Shown here: piece after piece, positions 40,399-53,400 of the stretch
Layout of the letters: each line of letters begins with the position of its first letter
Position numbering within the stretch: position 1 is the stretch's first letter
From: Ilex aquifolium
Taxonomy: Eukaryota; Streptophyta; Magnoliopsida; Aquifoliales; Aquifoliaceae
Assembly: GCA_951799425.1 (NCBI GenBank)
Contig: OX637391.1
Coordinates: 13,076,551-13,140,550, forward strand
Direction: 5' to 3'
Length of the DNA stretch: 64,000 nucleotides
The notes under the pieces: generated by a model
Told to the model about the DNA's origin: nothing
What the model saw: the letters and a program-made list of their open reading frames with translations, nothing else
The model's database searches: none
Position numbers and translations under genes: made by a program

Positions 40399-41826
40399 TC
40401 AAACGTAGTATTTCTTTAAATTCATTACATTCCAGGGGCGAATTACAACATTTCCCTCTAGGTCCTCCAGTCTATATGATCCGGAGCCTCCTACCGATGT
40501 GACTTTGTATGGTCCTTCCCAGTTAGGTCCCATCTTTCCGTCTGCTGGGTCCCGGGTGTTTACTACCACCCTTCTGAGTACGAGATCGCCTGCTCGGAAT
40601 TCCCGGAGTCTGACTCTTCTGTTGTAGAGTTTGGATACCCCTTCTTGGTACTTTGCCAATCTCAAGGCTGCCACTTCTCTTCTATCCTCCGCGATGTCCA
40701 TCTCCAAGCCGAGTTGGTGGTCGTTGTCCCCAGCGTCGAAAGCCTGTGTTCTTATGGTAGGAAGGCCTACTTCTAGAGGGATGACCGCCTCTACCCCATA
40801 TGCGAGGGCATAAGGCGTCTCCCCAGTCGAGCTACGGGGGGTGGTCCTATATGCCCATAGTACGTTTAGGAGTTCTTCCACCCATTTCCCCTTGGCCTTT
40901 TCTAACATCTTCTTGATCCCGTTGAAGATAGTCTTGTTCGAGGACTCCGCCTGTCCGTTGGCCTGTGGATATGCGGGTGTGGAATAATAGTTCCGGATCC
41001 CCAGATGCCCGCAAAAAGACTTGAAAGGTCCACTATTGAATTGCGTCCCGTTGTCTGATACGAGTGCACGGGGGATCCCAAATCTCTTTAGTATATTTTT
41101 CCATACGAACTTCTTGGTGTCTATGTCCCTGATATGGGCGAGTGGCTCCGCTTCCACCCATTTGGTGAAATAATCGGTTCCTACAATCAAGAACCTCTTA
41201 TTCCCGGGAGCTGTTGGAAGGGGTCTGACTAGGTCAAGTCCCCACTGAGCAAATGGCCAAGGACTAGTCAACGGATGTAAATCCCCGGCCGGTTGTCGAA
41301 TGATTGGAGCAAACCTCTGGCACTGGTCACATTTTCGAACGTAGGCTTGTGCATCTTTCTGCATTCGCAGCCACCAATACCCTTGAGACATGATACGGTG
41401 GGCCATGGACCGTCCACCTGTGTGCCCCCCACATATGCCTTCGTGTACTTCGTACAGAAGGGGCCCAATCTTATCTTCGCGGACGCACAAAAGATAGGGC
41501 CCAGAGAACTACTTTCGGTACAACATTTGATCTGGAGAAACCCAAAATCTCGGGGCCCTCAGCCTTATCTTTCTGGCATCCTTGGAGCATTCAGGGAGTT
41601 CCCTGGAAAGGAGAAACTTGAGCAACGGTTTAGTCTAGCTTGGTGGTCTCTCACCCTCCTGGATGGTCGTTATCCGACAAGTTCCATCTATGCTAGAGTT
41701 AGGAAGGTACTCCACTGTGATCCTTCGTGTTGTATTAGAGTCCAGCACCGAGGCCAAGCAAGCCAGGGCATCGACGTGGGCGTTCTTGTCTCGAGGAACT
41801 TACTTAACCTCCACTTTCCTGAATTT
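40399..41826 (-). pseudogene. E3 integrase and preceding linker
   Basis: The minus-strand frame from 41490 to 40399 is open: HHCC region HEGICGGHTGGRS...CDQC, core WGLDLVRPLP (the usual G before P is R here), SDNGTQF and QANGQAES, ending GNVVIRPWNVMNLKKYYV without a chromodomain. Upstream, 41491-41826 stays in the same frame but with about four stop codons (linker PRDKNAHVDALACLASVL and onward). Catalytic D, D and E contexts are visible. Confidence 0.85.
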
Positions 41827-42582
41827 CTAAAGTAGAGCCATCGCCTCATGGTGGTAAGCCTTCATCCGAGAGTCTCTCGCCTCAAACTCCCCATTGACTT
41901 TGTTGACCACCAGCATGGAATCACATTGTACAGTCAGCTCGGCCACCCTCGCTGCATCAGCGAGTTTGAGCCCGGAGATTAGGACCTCGTATTCCGCTTC
42001 GTTGTTGGATGCCTTGAAACCCAGCCGGACAGCCTGCTCTGTAACCCTCCCTTCTGGGGAAACCAACAGTACTCCGATTCCGGAACCCCTGCTATTAAAG
42101 GATCCGTCCACACACAGGCTCCATGAGTCTTGACTATCTGTCGAGGGGACCTTCTCGAGGGGGGAATGCCCCTTCGGTAAAAGTGGTTCCTCGAAAAACT
42201 CTGCTATGAAGTCAGCCAGCACTTGTCCCTTGATGGCAGTGCGAGGTTTGAAGTTTACTTCGTGCTCTCCCAGTTCCACCGCCCATTTAGCTATTCTTCC
42301 TGAGAGGTCCGCCCTCCTCAGAATTGCTTTTAGTGGCTGATCCGTCAAGACTGTGATCGGGTGTGCTTGGAAGTAATGCCTCAACTTCCTTGCGACCGTA
42401 ATTAGTGCCAACGCTAACTTCTCCAGGCGCAGGTATCTGATCTCGGCGCTCAATAGCGCTTTGCTCACGTCGTATACCGGTTTCTGTTTCCGCTCATGTA
42501 CATGGATCAACACCCCACTAACCGCGAACTCAAATACGGCCAAATATAAGAACAACACTTCTCCTCTCGTCGGGACAGGCAA
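41827..42582 (-). pseudogene. E3 dual RNase H region
   Basis: The first RNase H (LYLAVFEFAVSGVLIH...YFQAHPITVLTDQPL) is followed by the archaeal-type one (WSLCVDGSFNSRGSGIGVLLVSPEG...NNEAEYEVLISGLKLA...CDSMLVV). Two tandem RNase H domains are a hallmark of plant Tat elements. A stop separates this from the integrase part. Confidence 0.85.
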
Positions 42583-42636
42583 AGTTGGGAGGATCCGGAG
42601 GTACTCCTTGATTCCACCAAGTGCATCCTCGCATTC

Positions 42637-43720
42637 CTAATCCCAGGTATCCTTCCTGGACCTCTTGATGGCTTCAAAGAAGGGCTTGCATTTGTCCGAC
42701 GAGCGGGAGATGAACCGGTTTAACGCAGCCAGCATCCCCGTGAGTTTTTGGACTTCGCGGACCATTCGGGGGCTTCGTACATTCATGATGGCTTGTATTT
42801 GTTCTGGATTTTCCTCCACCCCACGACGGCTGACGAGGTACCCAAGGAACTTCCCAGAACCGACTCCGAAGATGCATTTAGCCGCATTCAATTTCAGCCC
42901 GTATTTTTGGAGGGTGGAGAAGGTGACCTCCAGGTCCGTAAGGTGGTCATTCTCGTCCCTGCTTTTGACTAGCATGTCATCAATATATATTTCCATGGTG
43001 TTCCCTCTCTGGCCCTTGAACATTCGGTTCATAAGCCTTTGGTACGTGGCCCCTGCGTTCTTTAGGCCAAAGGGCATGACTTTGTAGCAGTAGACCCCTC
43101 TCGGGGTAATGAAGACAGTCTTCTCCTGGTCGTCAGGATGGAGGGGGATTTGGTGGTAACCCGCCCTAGCATCCAGGAAAGACATGCGACGATGCCCAGC
43201 TGTGGCATCCACCAGTTGGTCTACTTTTGGAAGAGGGAAGTCGTCCTTGGGACAGGCTTTATTCAGATCAGTAAAGTCCACGCACACATGCCATTTTCCT
43301 TCATTCTTCTTCTCACAGACCGTGTTTGATAACCATTCTGGGAACTGAACCTCCCAGATGGTGTCAGCCTCCAGGAGCTTGTCCACCTCGTCATTTACCG
43401 CCTGGGCGTGGTGCGAGGCCGTTCGCCAGGGTTTCTGTTTCACCAGCTTGTGAGTGGGGTCGACATGAAGCTTATGGGTCATGACGTCGGGACTTATTCC
43501 CTTTATTTCAGTGGCCTTCCAGGAAAATACATCAACGTTTCTTCTCAGAAAATTTGCCAACTCTTCTTGTTCGATAGTGGGCATAGCGGAGCCGATCAAG
43601 AAGTACCTGTCCTCGCCCCCGTCTGTCAGGAATATTTTTTGGAGATCCTCTACTACGCGGTCCGCTGGGTCAACCCGCAGTTCATCGATCCCCAGCCGCC
43701 CGGACTGTAATTGCTATTTG
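42637..43720 (-). pseudogene. E3 reverse transcriptase
   Basis: Motifs in order: WLSNTVCEKKNEGKWHVCVDFTDLNKACPKD, SFLDARAGYHQI, VMPFGLKNAGATYQRLMNRMF, YIDDMLVKS, KCIFGVGSGKFLGYLVS. Upstream 43600-43720 continues in frame (DELRVDPADRVVEDLQKIF), but a frameshift at about 43700-43735 separates it from protease. Confidence 0.87.
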
Positions 43721-43721
43721 T

Positions 43722-44579
43722 TCAGAACCTCCTCGGGTCTCGCTCTTTCTCTTTCCCGGCAACCCCCGCTCTTACTGCTGAATAAAAACAACTTTTGGCG
43801 GACGCTTGGTCCCTACGGATTTCCTTAACTCCCTCTAGGGTGGGGAACTTCAGCTTCTGGTGATACGTTAAGTGTACCGCCCCCAGCGCATACAACCAGG
43901 CTCGCCCCATAATGATGTTGTAGGGCGAATCGGAGTCCATCACCACAAACTCCGTGTTGATTGTGACGGGCCCGGTGGTAATTGGCATCGTGATTTTCCC
44001 CAAGGGTACGGCGTATGAGCCGTTAAATCCAACGAGGGGCGTACTGAATTTGGCAAGATCCGAGCAACCTAATCCTATGCGTTTCAAGACTTCAAGGTAC
44101 ATTACCTCGGAGGAGCTCCCGGAGTCTATCAACACTCTCTTGACGTCAAAGTTGCCGATCTTCAGGGTCAACACCAAGGCATCCTCGTGGGGGAGGACCA
44201 CACCGGCGAGGTCGACGTCGAAAAACGTAATGTCCCCCTTGCTGGTCCGGGGTCTTTTGTCTGAGCACCCTCCCTCTGTTTCACCTACTCTCCTCGTAAA
44301 CGCTACCCTCTTGAGGTCGGATTTGAGAGTCCTGGACGTTGGGCATTCGAGAGGGCAAACGTGGATAACATCAATCACATTGTCCCGGACGATGGTTTGG
44401 TCGTTTGTTCCCTGAACCTCCACGGGAGCCGCCCCTTCAATGTACTCCTTCAAGTGCCCCTCATGTACCAGCTTCTCTAGGAAAGACTTATAGATCCTGC
44501 AATCTTCAGTATGGTGCCCGAAGTCTTGGTGATACGAGCACCTCGCTTTCTGGTTCCAGGTGGAAGGGTCACCTTGCAT
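43722..44579 (-). pseudogene. E3 zinc-knuckle region and protease
   Basis: Begins QGDPSTWNQKARCSYHQDFGHHTEDCRIYK (C-x2-H-x4-H-x4-C as in E1/E2) and contains protease VLIDSGSSSEVMYLEVLKRIGLG and the NIIMGRAWLYALGA motif. Ends TGA just before the frameshift into reverse transcriptase. Confidence 0.82.
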
Positions 44580-45989
44580 CTTGGGGGGGCATTTGAAGAA
44601 AGGCTCCCTCTTGATCTTATGGAGGAGCCTATAAATGCGCTCCTTAAACAGGGTGTGGACCCCTTTGAAAGATCCTCCTGATGGAGGCCCAAGTCCCCTC
44701 TGGGAAGGGGCTGCCTCTCTCTCTCTCTTTCCTTCCTCTTAGGGGCGAGGACTTTTCCCTTGGCCCCCACCACCTCGTCCTCTATTCGGGAATACTTGTT
44801 GATTTTGGACAAAAGTTCCCCCATGTTTATCGGCGTTTTCTTGGTCAGGGACCTGTAGAGATCGGTATCTCGTGATAAGCCTAGCCTGAAGGAGGCTGCT
44901 GCCATGACCTCAGAGCATCCTTCCACCTCGTTCACTTCCTACCAGTATCGGGTCGCGTACTAGTGAAGCGTTTCTCCTTCTCTCCGTCTCAAGGTTAGCA
45001 AAGACCTGAAATCCTTGGGACGCCTACTCCCCGTGATAAACCTGGCGAAAAATTGTCTGGTTAACTCCCTCCAAGATCCTATGCTGTCGGGGGAGAGGGT
45101 TTCAAACCACTTCATGGCGGAGTCTCCCAGGCTCATCGAGAACACCCGGCACAGCAGTCGCTGATCGGTGTGGTAGAGGGACATCATCTGCTTGTATTGC
45201 CTGAGATGCGCTTCAGGGTCAGAACGCTCATCGTACACCTTGAATCTTGGCACCACTAAATTCTTTGGTACCTCCATTTCTGCAATACTTTTTGTGAAAG
45301 GTGACTGAATAACTTCGTCGTCTGCACTTTTCCCCCGAATGATTCTCTCTCTCGTGGAATCCAATCGGACCCTGAGGTCCTCTTCCCATACGGGGCGCAT
45401 TCCTCCACCTTCCTGGCGTCGGTTAGCCATCTCTCCTGCCCCAGGGTGTCGAACGGAGAGGGTCGAATCCTCTTCGGATTCCTCCATGCCCCCTCGCCCG
45501 GACAGTCCCCTTCGGAGGTCGTCCTAAGCCAGAGACTTGGGCCTCTTGGCTAGGACCTCAGGGGGTTGTTCGCGGGCCCTCGGGCGCTTCGGAGCCTTGG
45601 AACTTCCCGCGCTTGCTGCTCAGGCGGTTTCTTAAATCTTCTGGTCCAACTTCCCTGATGGAGGGTTCACAAGACCTCCCCAAATCTCGAGATCCTCTGC
45701 TGGAGAGGGCAAATTCCTCAAAACGGTTAAGGACCTTCACGTTGTCTTCTTCCAGCTGTCACAATCGATCTCCAAATTTTTCCTCTATCACCTCAACCAG
45801 TTAACGAGCTAAAGGGGCGGGTTTTCCAGACCCGAAGCCCATGCTAATTTGATGGGTATGCTCTTTCGAGTGGGCAGAAAAACCTTTGTTGACGCTGTCG
45901 ATGTGGTCTTTCGTCCTCGACGTAGAGCATGCTGGCAAATCGATATTCCTCTGTTGATGACCCTTGCCTTTTTGACGAGTATTCACCAT
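44477..45989 (-). pseudogene. E3 gag
   Basis: Start ATG about 45989 (MVNTRQKGKGHQ), matching MVSTRNMS of E2 in position and character. A stop occurs near 45801. The gag core is in 45487-44960 (PRFKVYDERSDPEAHLRQYKQMMSLYHTDQRLLCRVF...MKWFETLSPDSIGSWREL), then a stop, then MNEVEGCSEVMAAASFRLGL and a basic RKERERERQ segment. Several nonsense codons and a frameshift near 44550 break it. Confidence 0.8.
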
Positions 45990-46020
45990 GGTCACTGTGC
46001 TTCGGAAAGTTTGAATCGAA

Positions 46021-46038
46021 TTCCCATAGACGGCGCCA
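46021..46038 (-). promoter_or_regulatory. E3 primer-binding site
   Basis: The minus strand reads TGGCGCCGTCTATGGGAA, one base different (A for G) from E1 and E2, three bases from the LTR. Confidence 0.82.
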
Positions 46039-46041
46039 AAT

Positions 46042-47079
46042 TGTGCGCGGTGATTTTCGCACAATAGAGGTAAAAGACAGATCTCTCCCTAGGTGAACTC
46101 GTACCGGCCTCGAACGTCGAAGGCCTCTAGGCAAGGAAAGGGTTGAGAGGGCCAAAGGGGGCCTAAGGAGCGGTGATGAATTGTTGTTATGGTCGCTCGA
46201 TTCTTCCAGCGGGTCGAGATGGGTTCCTGACACACAGAAAACGGGTTAGAGAGGGAGCAAGAGTGTTTTCCGGCGTATCCCCTCCAACGTTCAAGTTAGT
46301 TCTTTGAGGGAGGGGAAGAAGAAAGCACTATGTTCTTGAGAGGTGATTTTGCGTACCCTTACAACATTGCTGATAGTCTAGAAAGTAGGTAGTGTTCAGA
46401 GATGGGGCAGTGTGCCTCATATTCCGTATGGGGAAGACCCCCTTATTAATTGCTCGGATCCCCGAGCAATCAAAGCTCTCCCTTCCATGCAAGGACATTA
46501 AATGCTTGAATCCCGGATCATTCAATGCTCTTCCTTCAAAGATGAGTCATTAAATGTCCTAGCGCTGGAGCATTTAATACCCATCACTTTCTGGTTTCTC
46601 GCGTCAATGTAGGTATCCCATCAGTTGAGGATTCATTAAATGCATGCTTTGTAATAGCCGCATGTCAGCAAGGGCATTCTCGTCCGCCTACCCCTAATTA
46701 TGCACTTTATGCCACACGTCCCTCTCCCTTTGGTGGGGTGTCGTGTTAGGCCTGACATTCTGACCCCCTTGTGCAGAGTGCCCTCATGATCTCTAGTCTA
46801 GCCAAGCTGTCAGTCGGTAGCTTTTCTAGACGTAGGATCCATGTGGCAGGGCCACGACCCCAGCTAGTATCCCTCGACGCCGAGGACAAATGGGGATCTT
46901 GGGTTGAGTGTACCCTCGGCACCGAGGGTACGTAGTTGAGGTTGGAGAACTTCTGGAACCGAGAGGATATCGCCTGAGTGCAACGTTCCTCATCTCTCAG
47001 CGCCGAGACCACGTGTCCTCATCATAGAGAAGGATGCTTGTAATGCCGAGGCCACGTGTCGTGATCCGCTTCCATCTCA
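46042..47079 (-). repeat. E3 5' LTR (right end), promoter-deleted and end-truncated
   Basis: Homologous to 35226-36314, but it lacks the 38 bases corresponding to 35552-35589, including the only TATA-like motif, and lacks the final bases GAAATTTCCCATCA. Homology stops at ...TTCCATCTCA. Confidence 0.87.
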
Positions 47080-47097
47080 TAAATGAGAGAGTAATGT
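47080..47097. other. Junction filler between truncated E3 LTR and duplicated segment
   Basis: The filler contains GAGAGAGTAATGT, close to GATAGAGTAATGT some 65 bases downstream (47148-47160). This looks like filler copied from nearby during an end-joining or template-switch event. Confidence 0.6.
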
Positions 47098-49464
47098 TAG
47101 ATAAAAATTGACAAAAATTAAATTGACAAAAATTAAAAACATAAAGTGATAGAGTAATGTTAGATGAACTTAAAAACTAGAATTGATAAATCTCAACCAT
47201 TGGATAGGTAGTGGGTCTCAATAAATGCTGAGACCCACAGTGAAATCAATTGTTGTAATTATCAAGTCTAGTTTTTATGTCTATTTTTTAAGTCCATGTA
47301 GTATTACTCAAAATGATAATAGCAAACAACAAATCAAATTCATGAAAATTCTGTCTTATTTCAAATTCTCAATTTTTGTAAGAGCCTGAATTAGGATAAT
47401 GCCAATTAAATCATACGTTTCGATCAAAATCCTCTCTCAAGATTCTTTCCCTGATTTTTTTGGTGGTTAGATCACCCACCATGAATTAGAGTGGGGCTCA
47501 TTTATACAAAGTGAGTTTCACATATATTTTTGGTGAGTAATCTGCTAAGGAGAAAAATATAAAAAAAAATGTATTAGAGAAGTTCTTATTCCTTAAAAAT
47601 CAATCTTAGCACATCGATTGGAGGGAACGTGACTTGCGGAATTGGAAGTTCGAGGTACATTGACCGAAATCATTTCCATACATACACTTCTTTTATATAT
47701 ATAATAATTCAGACAACGATTAGTGGGATGAAAAAGTTTTTTATTAAATACAATCTAGAAGCATGGTTTGCAATCCTGCAATTTTAATGTTGGTTTTGTG
47801 AGTGCAAAAAATGTACCATCCTTTTGAGTCAATCTAGTAAATGTAGAATTAAATCATATACCTATGTAGATACCAGATGAATGGATGAGTTTTTTAAATT
47901 TTTTTAATCAATCCAATTTGAGAAAAGCTAAAAGAAAACGGCAAACAAGTTAGGGAAATCAAACTTGGTGACAAGATAGGACACAAGTAGAGTCCATTTT
48001 CCATTCATTATTTCATGTATTGCTAAAATTGAAAATAAATTCATCAAAATAATTTAACGATCAGAAATATTATTCAAACTAACGATTTTTTCTTTCTTGG
48101 ATATTTAACTGACCAACTACTTATTATGTATCTTTTCGTTTGATTATCCTTCACATTTTTTTAAACTATGGTCTTATTTGTTTTGTCCTTTGAAACATTG
48201 ATCTGAACAAATATAACTTTAGTTATTCGAATTTGTGACACAAATATAAATTGCTCAATTTTAGACTTACCATAATTATTCTTATCCAAAATTTATGTGT
48301 AAAGTGTCATATATTTGAATATTTGGAGGTGCAATACATTCAAATCAGTAAAATTACTTCCATAGTCGAAATGAGTAAAAGTATAATTGACAAATTAGGT
48401 CCACATGATTTAACAAGTTTTTACTTTTTAAATAGCGAAAATTGGTCAAAAATTCAGTCCGACGGTCTTTTAAGTCATTCACTCCAAGCAAGGTACTTTT
48501 AAGGCATTGAAACCATGTCAGGTGTTTTTTTTTTCTTTGTTTGCCTTCTAATCCAATCTAATTACATCATTTTTTTAGGTGAGATTATTTTTTTTTTTTA
48601 AACAATTAGTGAGAATTGTTCAAAACTACAAAATTCGTACCTAATTTGTCAATAAGTCCAGTCATATACTTTTTAAGGCATAGAGTCTAGCTCAGCCGAA
48701 CTTTTAAGAAAAAATGTCCAAATTAATGTTTCTTTTTCTTTTAAATGACAATATTACCCCTTGTGTCTTGCACTTTGTCCAACCAAAAGTCATTATTTTT
48801 CTCATGGGTAAATCCAACTCTTTTTCTATAGAAATCTACCACCACCACCCACCATCCCCCCACCCCCACCCCCAACCGATAGTGACATAAAGACAATGAA
48901 ATAAAAAACAGTGAATTAAAAAATCCAACTCTTCTTTCATCCATAATATATAACAAAATACATTGGTGTTTCTTAGTTCACTGTCATGTAGTTTACTGTC
49001 GGTGGGAATGGATGGTGGTGATGGGATATGGTGGATGTTTTTAAATAATTTTTTTCATTAAGGGTATTTTATGGACTTTTTGCCTTAAAAATATCCAGGG
49101 TGGACCTCTCATCTTAAAAGTGCATAATTTTTTACCTCTGGCCAAATCTCTTTTTTTCTTATGTGACCCTCTCAACTTTTCAGTATTATATTTTATACTT
49201 TAGATCATGATCCTGATTTTCTTATCTCTTGATTACTGATTTGAATGCTTTGTAACATTAATCACTCTAATTTGTATTTTTTTGTACAAATTGTTAAACT
49301 CAGTATTGCATAAGTGGTTAAATTTGAGACAAATAATCCACTAGAATATTTTTATGGTTCCAATGTGTTCAAACCCGTAGTCGATGAATAAAGTGATATA
49401 AGGGTTATAAATTCACAAGACAAAGTATAATTTACATAAACTCTACATATATACCATACAAAGT
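47098..49464. repeat. Duplicated segment copy B (contiguous)
   Basis: Nearly identical to 17929-18123 plus 33068-35225, with scattered substitutions (for example at 47421, 47669 and 48017) and small indels. It lacks E2 and continues past the E3 site into unique DNA (AAAGTCATGTAG). Non-coding as far as can be seen. Confidence 0.93.
47152..47309. mobile_element. Small Mutator-like MITE (copy B, complete)
   Basis: 158 bp, ends GAGTAATGTTAG...GTAGTATTACTC (inverted), flanked by AAAGTGATA (47143-47151) and AAAATGATA (47310-47318). Intact counterpart of 17968-18123. Confidence 0.72.
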
Positions 49465-50480
49465 CATGTAGAATATGTATAATTGGGAGATCTGCACATT
49501 CTTTCTATATTTTTTTTGGCTTTTTGTAATTTGCAGTTAGATTTTCTCAATTAATTATCGAATTGAGTTTAAACTATTGATTGTTTGATGAATTGATTTG
49601 AACTTATGTTACATTTAATTAATATAACAAGCTTATTTTAATTTTCTTAATTTTATTAAAAATAATTAATACTACAATGTGTCATTTAGACGTTAATTTT
49701 ATTGTGTTTTATTCAACTATAAATTTTTTATAGCGTCACCAATTGGACCCCTCAACAAACAATCCTTGCTTCGCACTTAGCCCAACGAAACATCATTGTT
49801 GATGTCAATTTGGTGATTACGTCAAAAGATCATTATTATTTTTTTATTAAACTTCCCTTAAGCCTATCACGTGCATGGCACGTGAAATGTGAATAGCCAA
49901 AATCACTAATTGCAATTAGTTTTGGGGCATAGACGTTGAGTATTCGAATTAAGTTGGGACAAAAAATCTTAATCTAATTTGAATTTGGACAATACTTGAA
50001 TTTTAATATTGGGTTATCAAATCTTCAGGCAGAAGTGAATCAACTTCGGACGATGTTGATAACTAGCATATTTGTCTTTGCAGTGCTCCTTTTGGTGTTG
50101 TCAGTTTGAATGTAATTCCGAGGGTCTTGTTTAGCACTTTTAGAATATGTAATTATAGTGAACTATTAATAAGACGATGGACTTAACTATCAAGACGATG
50201 TAAAAAAAGACCTTCACTAGTTGTAGTCTCCCTTTATCTGGCTAATTTTTCAGCACCACATTGATTATCTACCTTCGGTTTTCGTTCCTTTTTTGGTTCT
50301 TCACTTCTTTTTCAACCTTAGACTACTTTCTTTTAATCGGACGGCCCTTGCTACGAACAAATAGCTATTGGAGTAAGAATACTTTTACTCTCCTTTAACA
50401 TACCAATATCATTTTCACATGATTTTGAATTATTTTGAGTGTCAAATTGGGTTGATAGCTTCCACAAACATCAACATCTC
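49465..50480. other. AT-rich non-coding DNA
   Basis: No gene, repeat partner or RNA gene recognised in this kilobase. It is the native right flank of the duplicated segment. Confidence 0.5.
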
Positions 50481-50487
50481 TGTTTAG

Positions 50488-53400
50488 CTACTCTTTTAAT
50501 TTAGAAATTCGTGCCATCACCTTTGAACACCGACCCTCAATATTTGTTGTCAAATCAACAACCTCAAAGAACACATTACACATTTGATCAAATCGTTGTG
50601 ATTTAGGTGTTGTAGACCAGTTAACATAACTTATACAAACTTTGGTGTGTCTTCTTCTGACTATCTTGCACCATCTTTGTAAGATATACTTGTCAAGCAC
50701 TTTGGAAATCCTTTTATGTAGGAGCACCGAAATGACATGTTTACACAATATTCCTCTAAATTGAAACAATCGACAGTGGCAGTACATATTATTGTTGCCC
50801 TCATCCACTGAAACTTTGAAGGTTGCAATTCGATAACTTTCTCAAAAATGTACATCTTCACCTACTTCATACATCAATACCTTGTTGACATGAAGACAAA
50901 TTACAACATATTTTCCCTCTTAGTTCTATTTGCAACTCCCTTGAACTTTACTGTTGTATAAACAATTTGAAATTGTTTTTCCATCTCATACCGAGTTATA
51001 CAAGAGAGCCACGAGTTATAAGAATTGAAGTCTTCCTGATTTTCTTTTTTCACCTTATCTCGTAATGCATTTCCATATTGTTCTACAACTTGTTTCAAGG
51101 TGGTCTTCGAATTGACATACCCATAAAAAATGTGTTTATGCTTTCGCTTCGCTATGTGGTAGACATGCTTGCCCAAAACATATCTTTAACAAATGCAAGC
51201 AACAAACAACATCTCTCCTCATACAATCCAAGTAACCATTCTTACTTTCAAGGCCATACTTTGCAATCGACACCAACCTTCTCCAAACTCTTCTATCGTC
51301 AACAAATCATAAGCCACATTTTGCAAAGATAATTTGATAGACTTATATTGTTTATACCCTTTTATATTTTTAGGAAATTTCTTCATGATATGCCATAAGC
51401 ACCACCGATGTCATGCATTTGGAAAACCAGCCTCTATGGCATTTTGCACAACTCTGTCTTCATCTGTAATAATTGCAATGGGATGACATCCACTCATACA
51501 GGTAAGTCAATACTAGAATAACCTTGTAAATGTCTCTGTGTCGTCACTTGAGATAATCCACACCCAAGTAATGTCAATTGTCCATAGTGATTTACTCCTA
51601 CGAATGGTGCAAATGGTGTAGCAATATTGTAATCAGAATTAGAATACCTTGTTGACATGAAGACAAATTACAACATATTTTCCCTCGTAGTTCTATTTGC
51701 AACTCCCTTGAACTTTACTGTTGTATAAACAATTTGAAATTGTTTTTCCATCTCATACCGAGTTATACAAGAGAGCCACGAGTTATAAGAATTGAAGTCT
51801 TCCTGATTTTCTTTTTTCACCTTATCTCGTAATGCATTTTCATATTGTTCTACAACTTGTTTCAAGGTGGTCTTCGAATTGACATACCCATAAAAAATGT
51901 GTTTATGCTTTCGCTTCGCTATGTGGTAGACATGCTTGCCCAAAACATATCTTTCACAAATGCAAGCAACAAACAACATCTCTCCTCATACAATCCAAGT
52001 AACCATTCTTACTTTCAAGGCCATACTTTGCAATCGACACCAACCTTCTCCAAACTCTTCTATCGTCAACAAATCATAAGCCACATTTTGCAAAGATAAT
52101 TTGATAGACTTATATTGTTTATACCCTTTTATATTTTTAGGAAATTTCTTCATGATATGCCATAAGCACCACCGATGTCATGCATTTGGAAAACCAGCCT
52201 CTATGGCATTTTGCACAACTCTGTCTTCATCTGTAATAATTGCAATGGGATGACATCCACTCATACAGGTAAGTCAATACTAGAATAACCTTGTAAATGT
52301 CTCTGTGTCGTCACTTGAGATAATCCACACCCAAGTAATGTCAATTGTCCATAGTGATTTACTCCTACGAATGGTGCAAATGGTGTAGCAATATTGTAAT
52401 CAGAATTAGAATACCTTGTTGACATGAAGACAAATTACAACATATTTTCCCTCGTAGTTCTATTTGCAACTCCCTTGAACTTTACTGTTGTATAAACAAT
52501 TTGAAATTGTTTTTCCATCTCATACCGAGTTATACAAGAGAGCCACGAGTTATAAGAATTGAAGTCTTCCTGATTTTCTTTTTTCACCTTATCTCGTAAT
52601 GCATTTTCATATTGTTCTACAACTTGTTTCAAGGTGGTCTTCGAATTGACATACCCATAAAAAATGTGTTTATGCTTTCGCTTCGCTATGTGGTAGACAT
52701 GCTTGCCCAAAACATATCTTTCACAAATGCAAGCAACAAACAACATCTCTCCTCATACAATCCAAGTAACCATTCTTACTTTCAAGGCCCTACTTTGCAA
52801 TCGACACCAACCTTCTCCAAACTCTTCTATCGTCAACAAATCATAAGCCACATTTTGCAAAGATAATTTGATAGACTTATATTGTTTATACCCTTTTATA
52901 TTTTTAGGAAATTTCTTCATGATATGCCATAAGCACCACCGATGTCATGCATTTGGAAAACCAGCCTCTATGGCATTTTGCACAACTCTGTCTTCATCTG
53001 TAATAATTGCAATGGGATGACATCCACTCATACAGGTAAGTCAATACTAGAATAACCTTGTAAATGTCTCTGTGTCGTCACTTGAGATAATCCACACCCA
53101 AGTAATGTCAATTGTCCATAGTGATTTACTCCTACGAATGGTGCAAATGGTGTAGCAATATTGTAATCAGAATTAGAATACCTTGTTGACATGAAGACAA
53201 ATTACAACATATTTTCCCTCGTAGTTCTATTTGCAACTCCCTTGAACTTTACTGTTGTATAAACAATTTGAAATTGTTTTTCCATCTCATACCGAGTTAT
53301 ACAAGAGAGCCACGAGTTATAAGAATTGAAGTCTTCCTGATTTTCTTTTTTCACCTTATCTTGTAATGCATTTTCATATTGTTCTACAACTTGTTTCAAG

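Larger units (their letters stand above)
35226..47079 (-). mobile_element. E3: Tat-lineage Ty3/gypsy LTR retrotransposon, decayed, minus strand
   Basis: The LTRs at 35226-36314 (3') and 46042-47079 (5') flank a minus-strand gag-pol and a plus-strand accessory gene. Dual RNase H is present. PBS on the minus strand at 46038-46021. The LTRs differ by several percent, and the 5' LTR has lost 38 bases internally plus about 15 bases at its outer end. Left flank AAAGT (35221-35225) would be the target duplication; the right copy is missing because the right flank has been replaced by segment copy B. Coding regions contain many stops and a few frameshifts. Confidence 0.9.
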
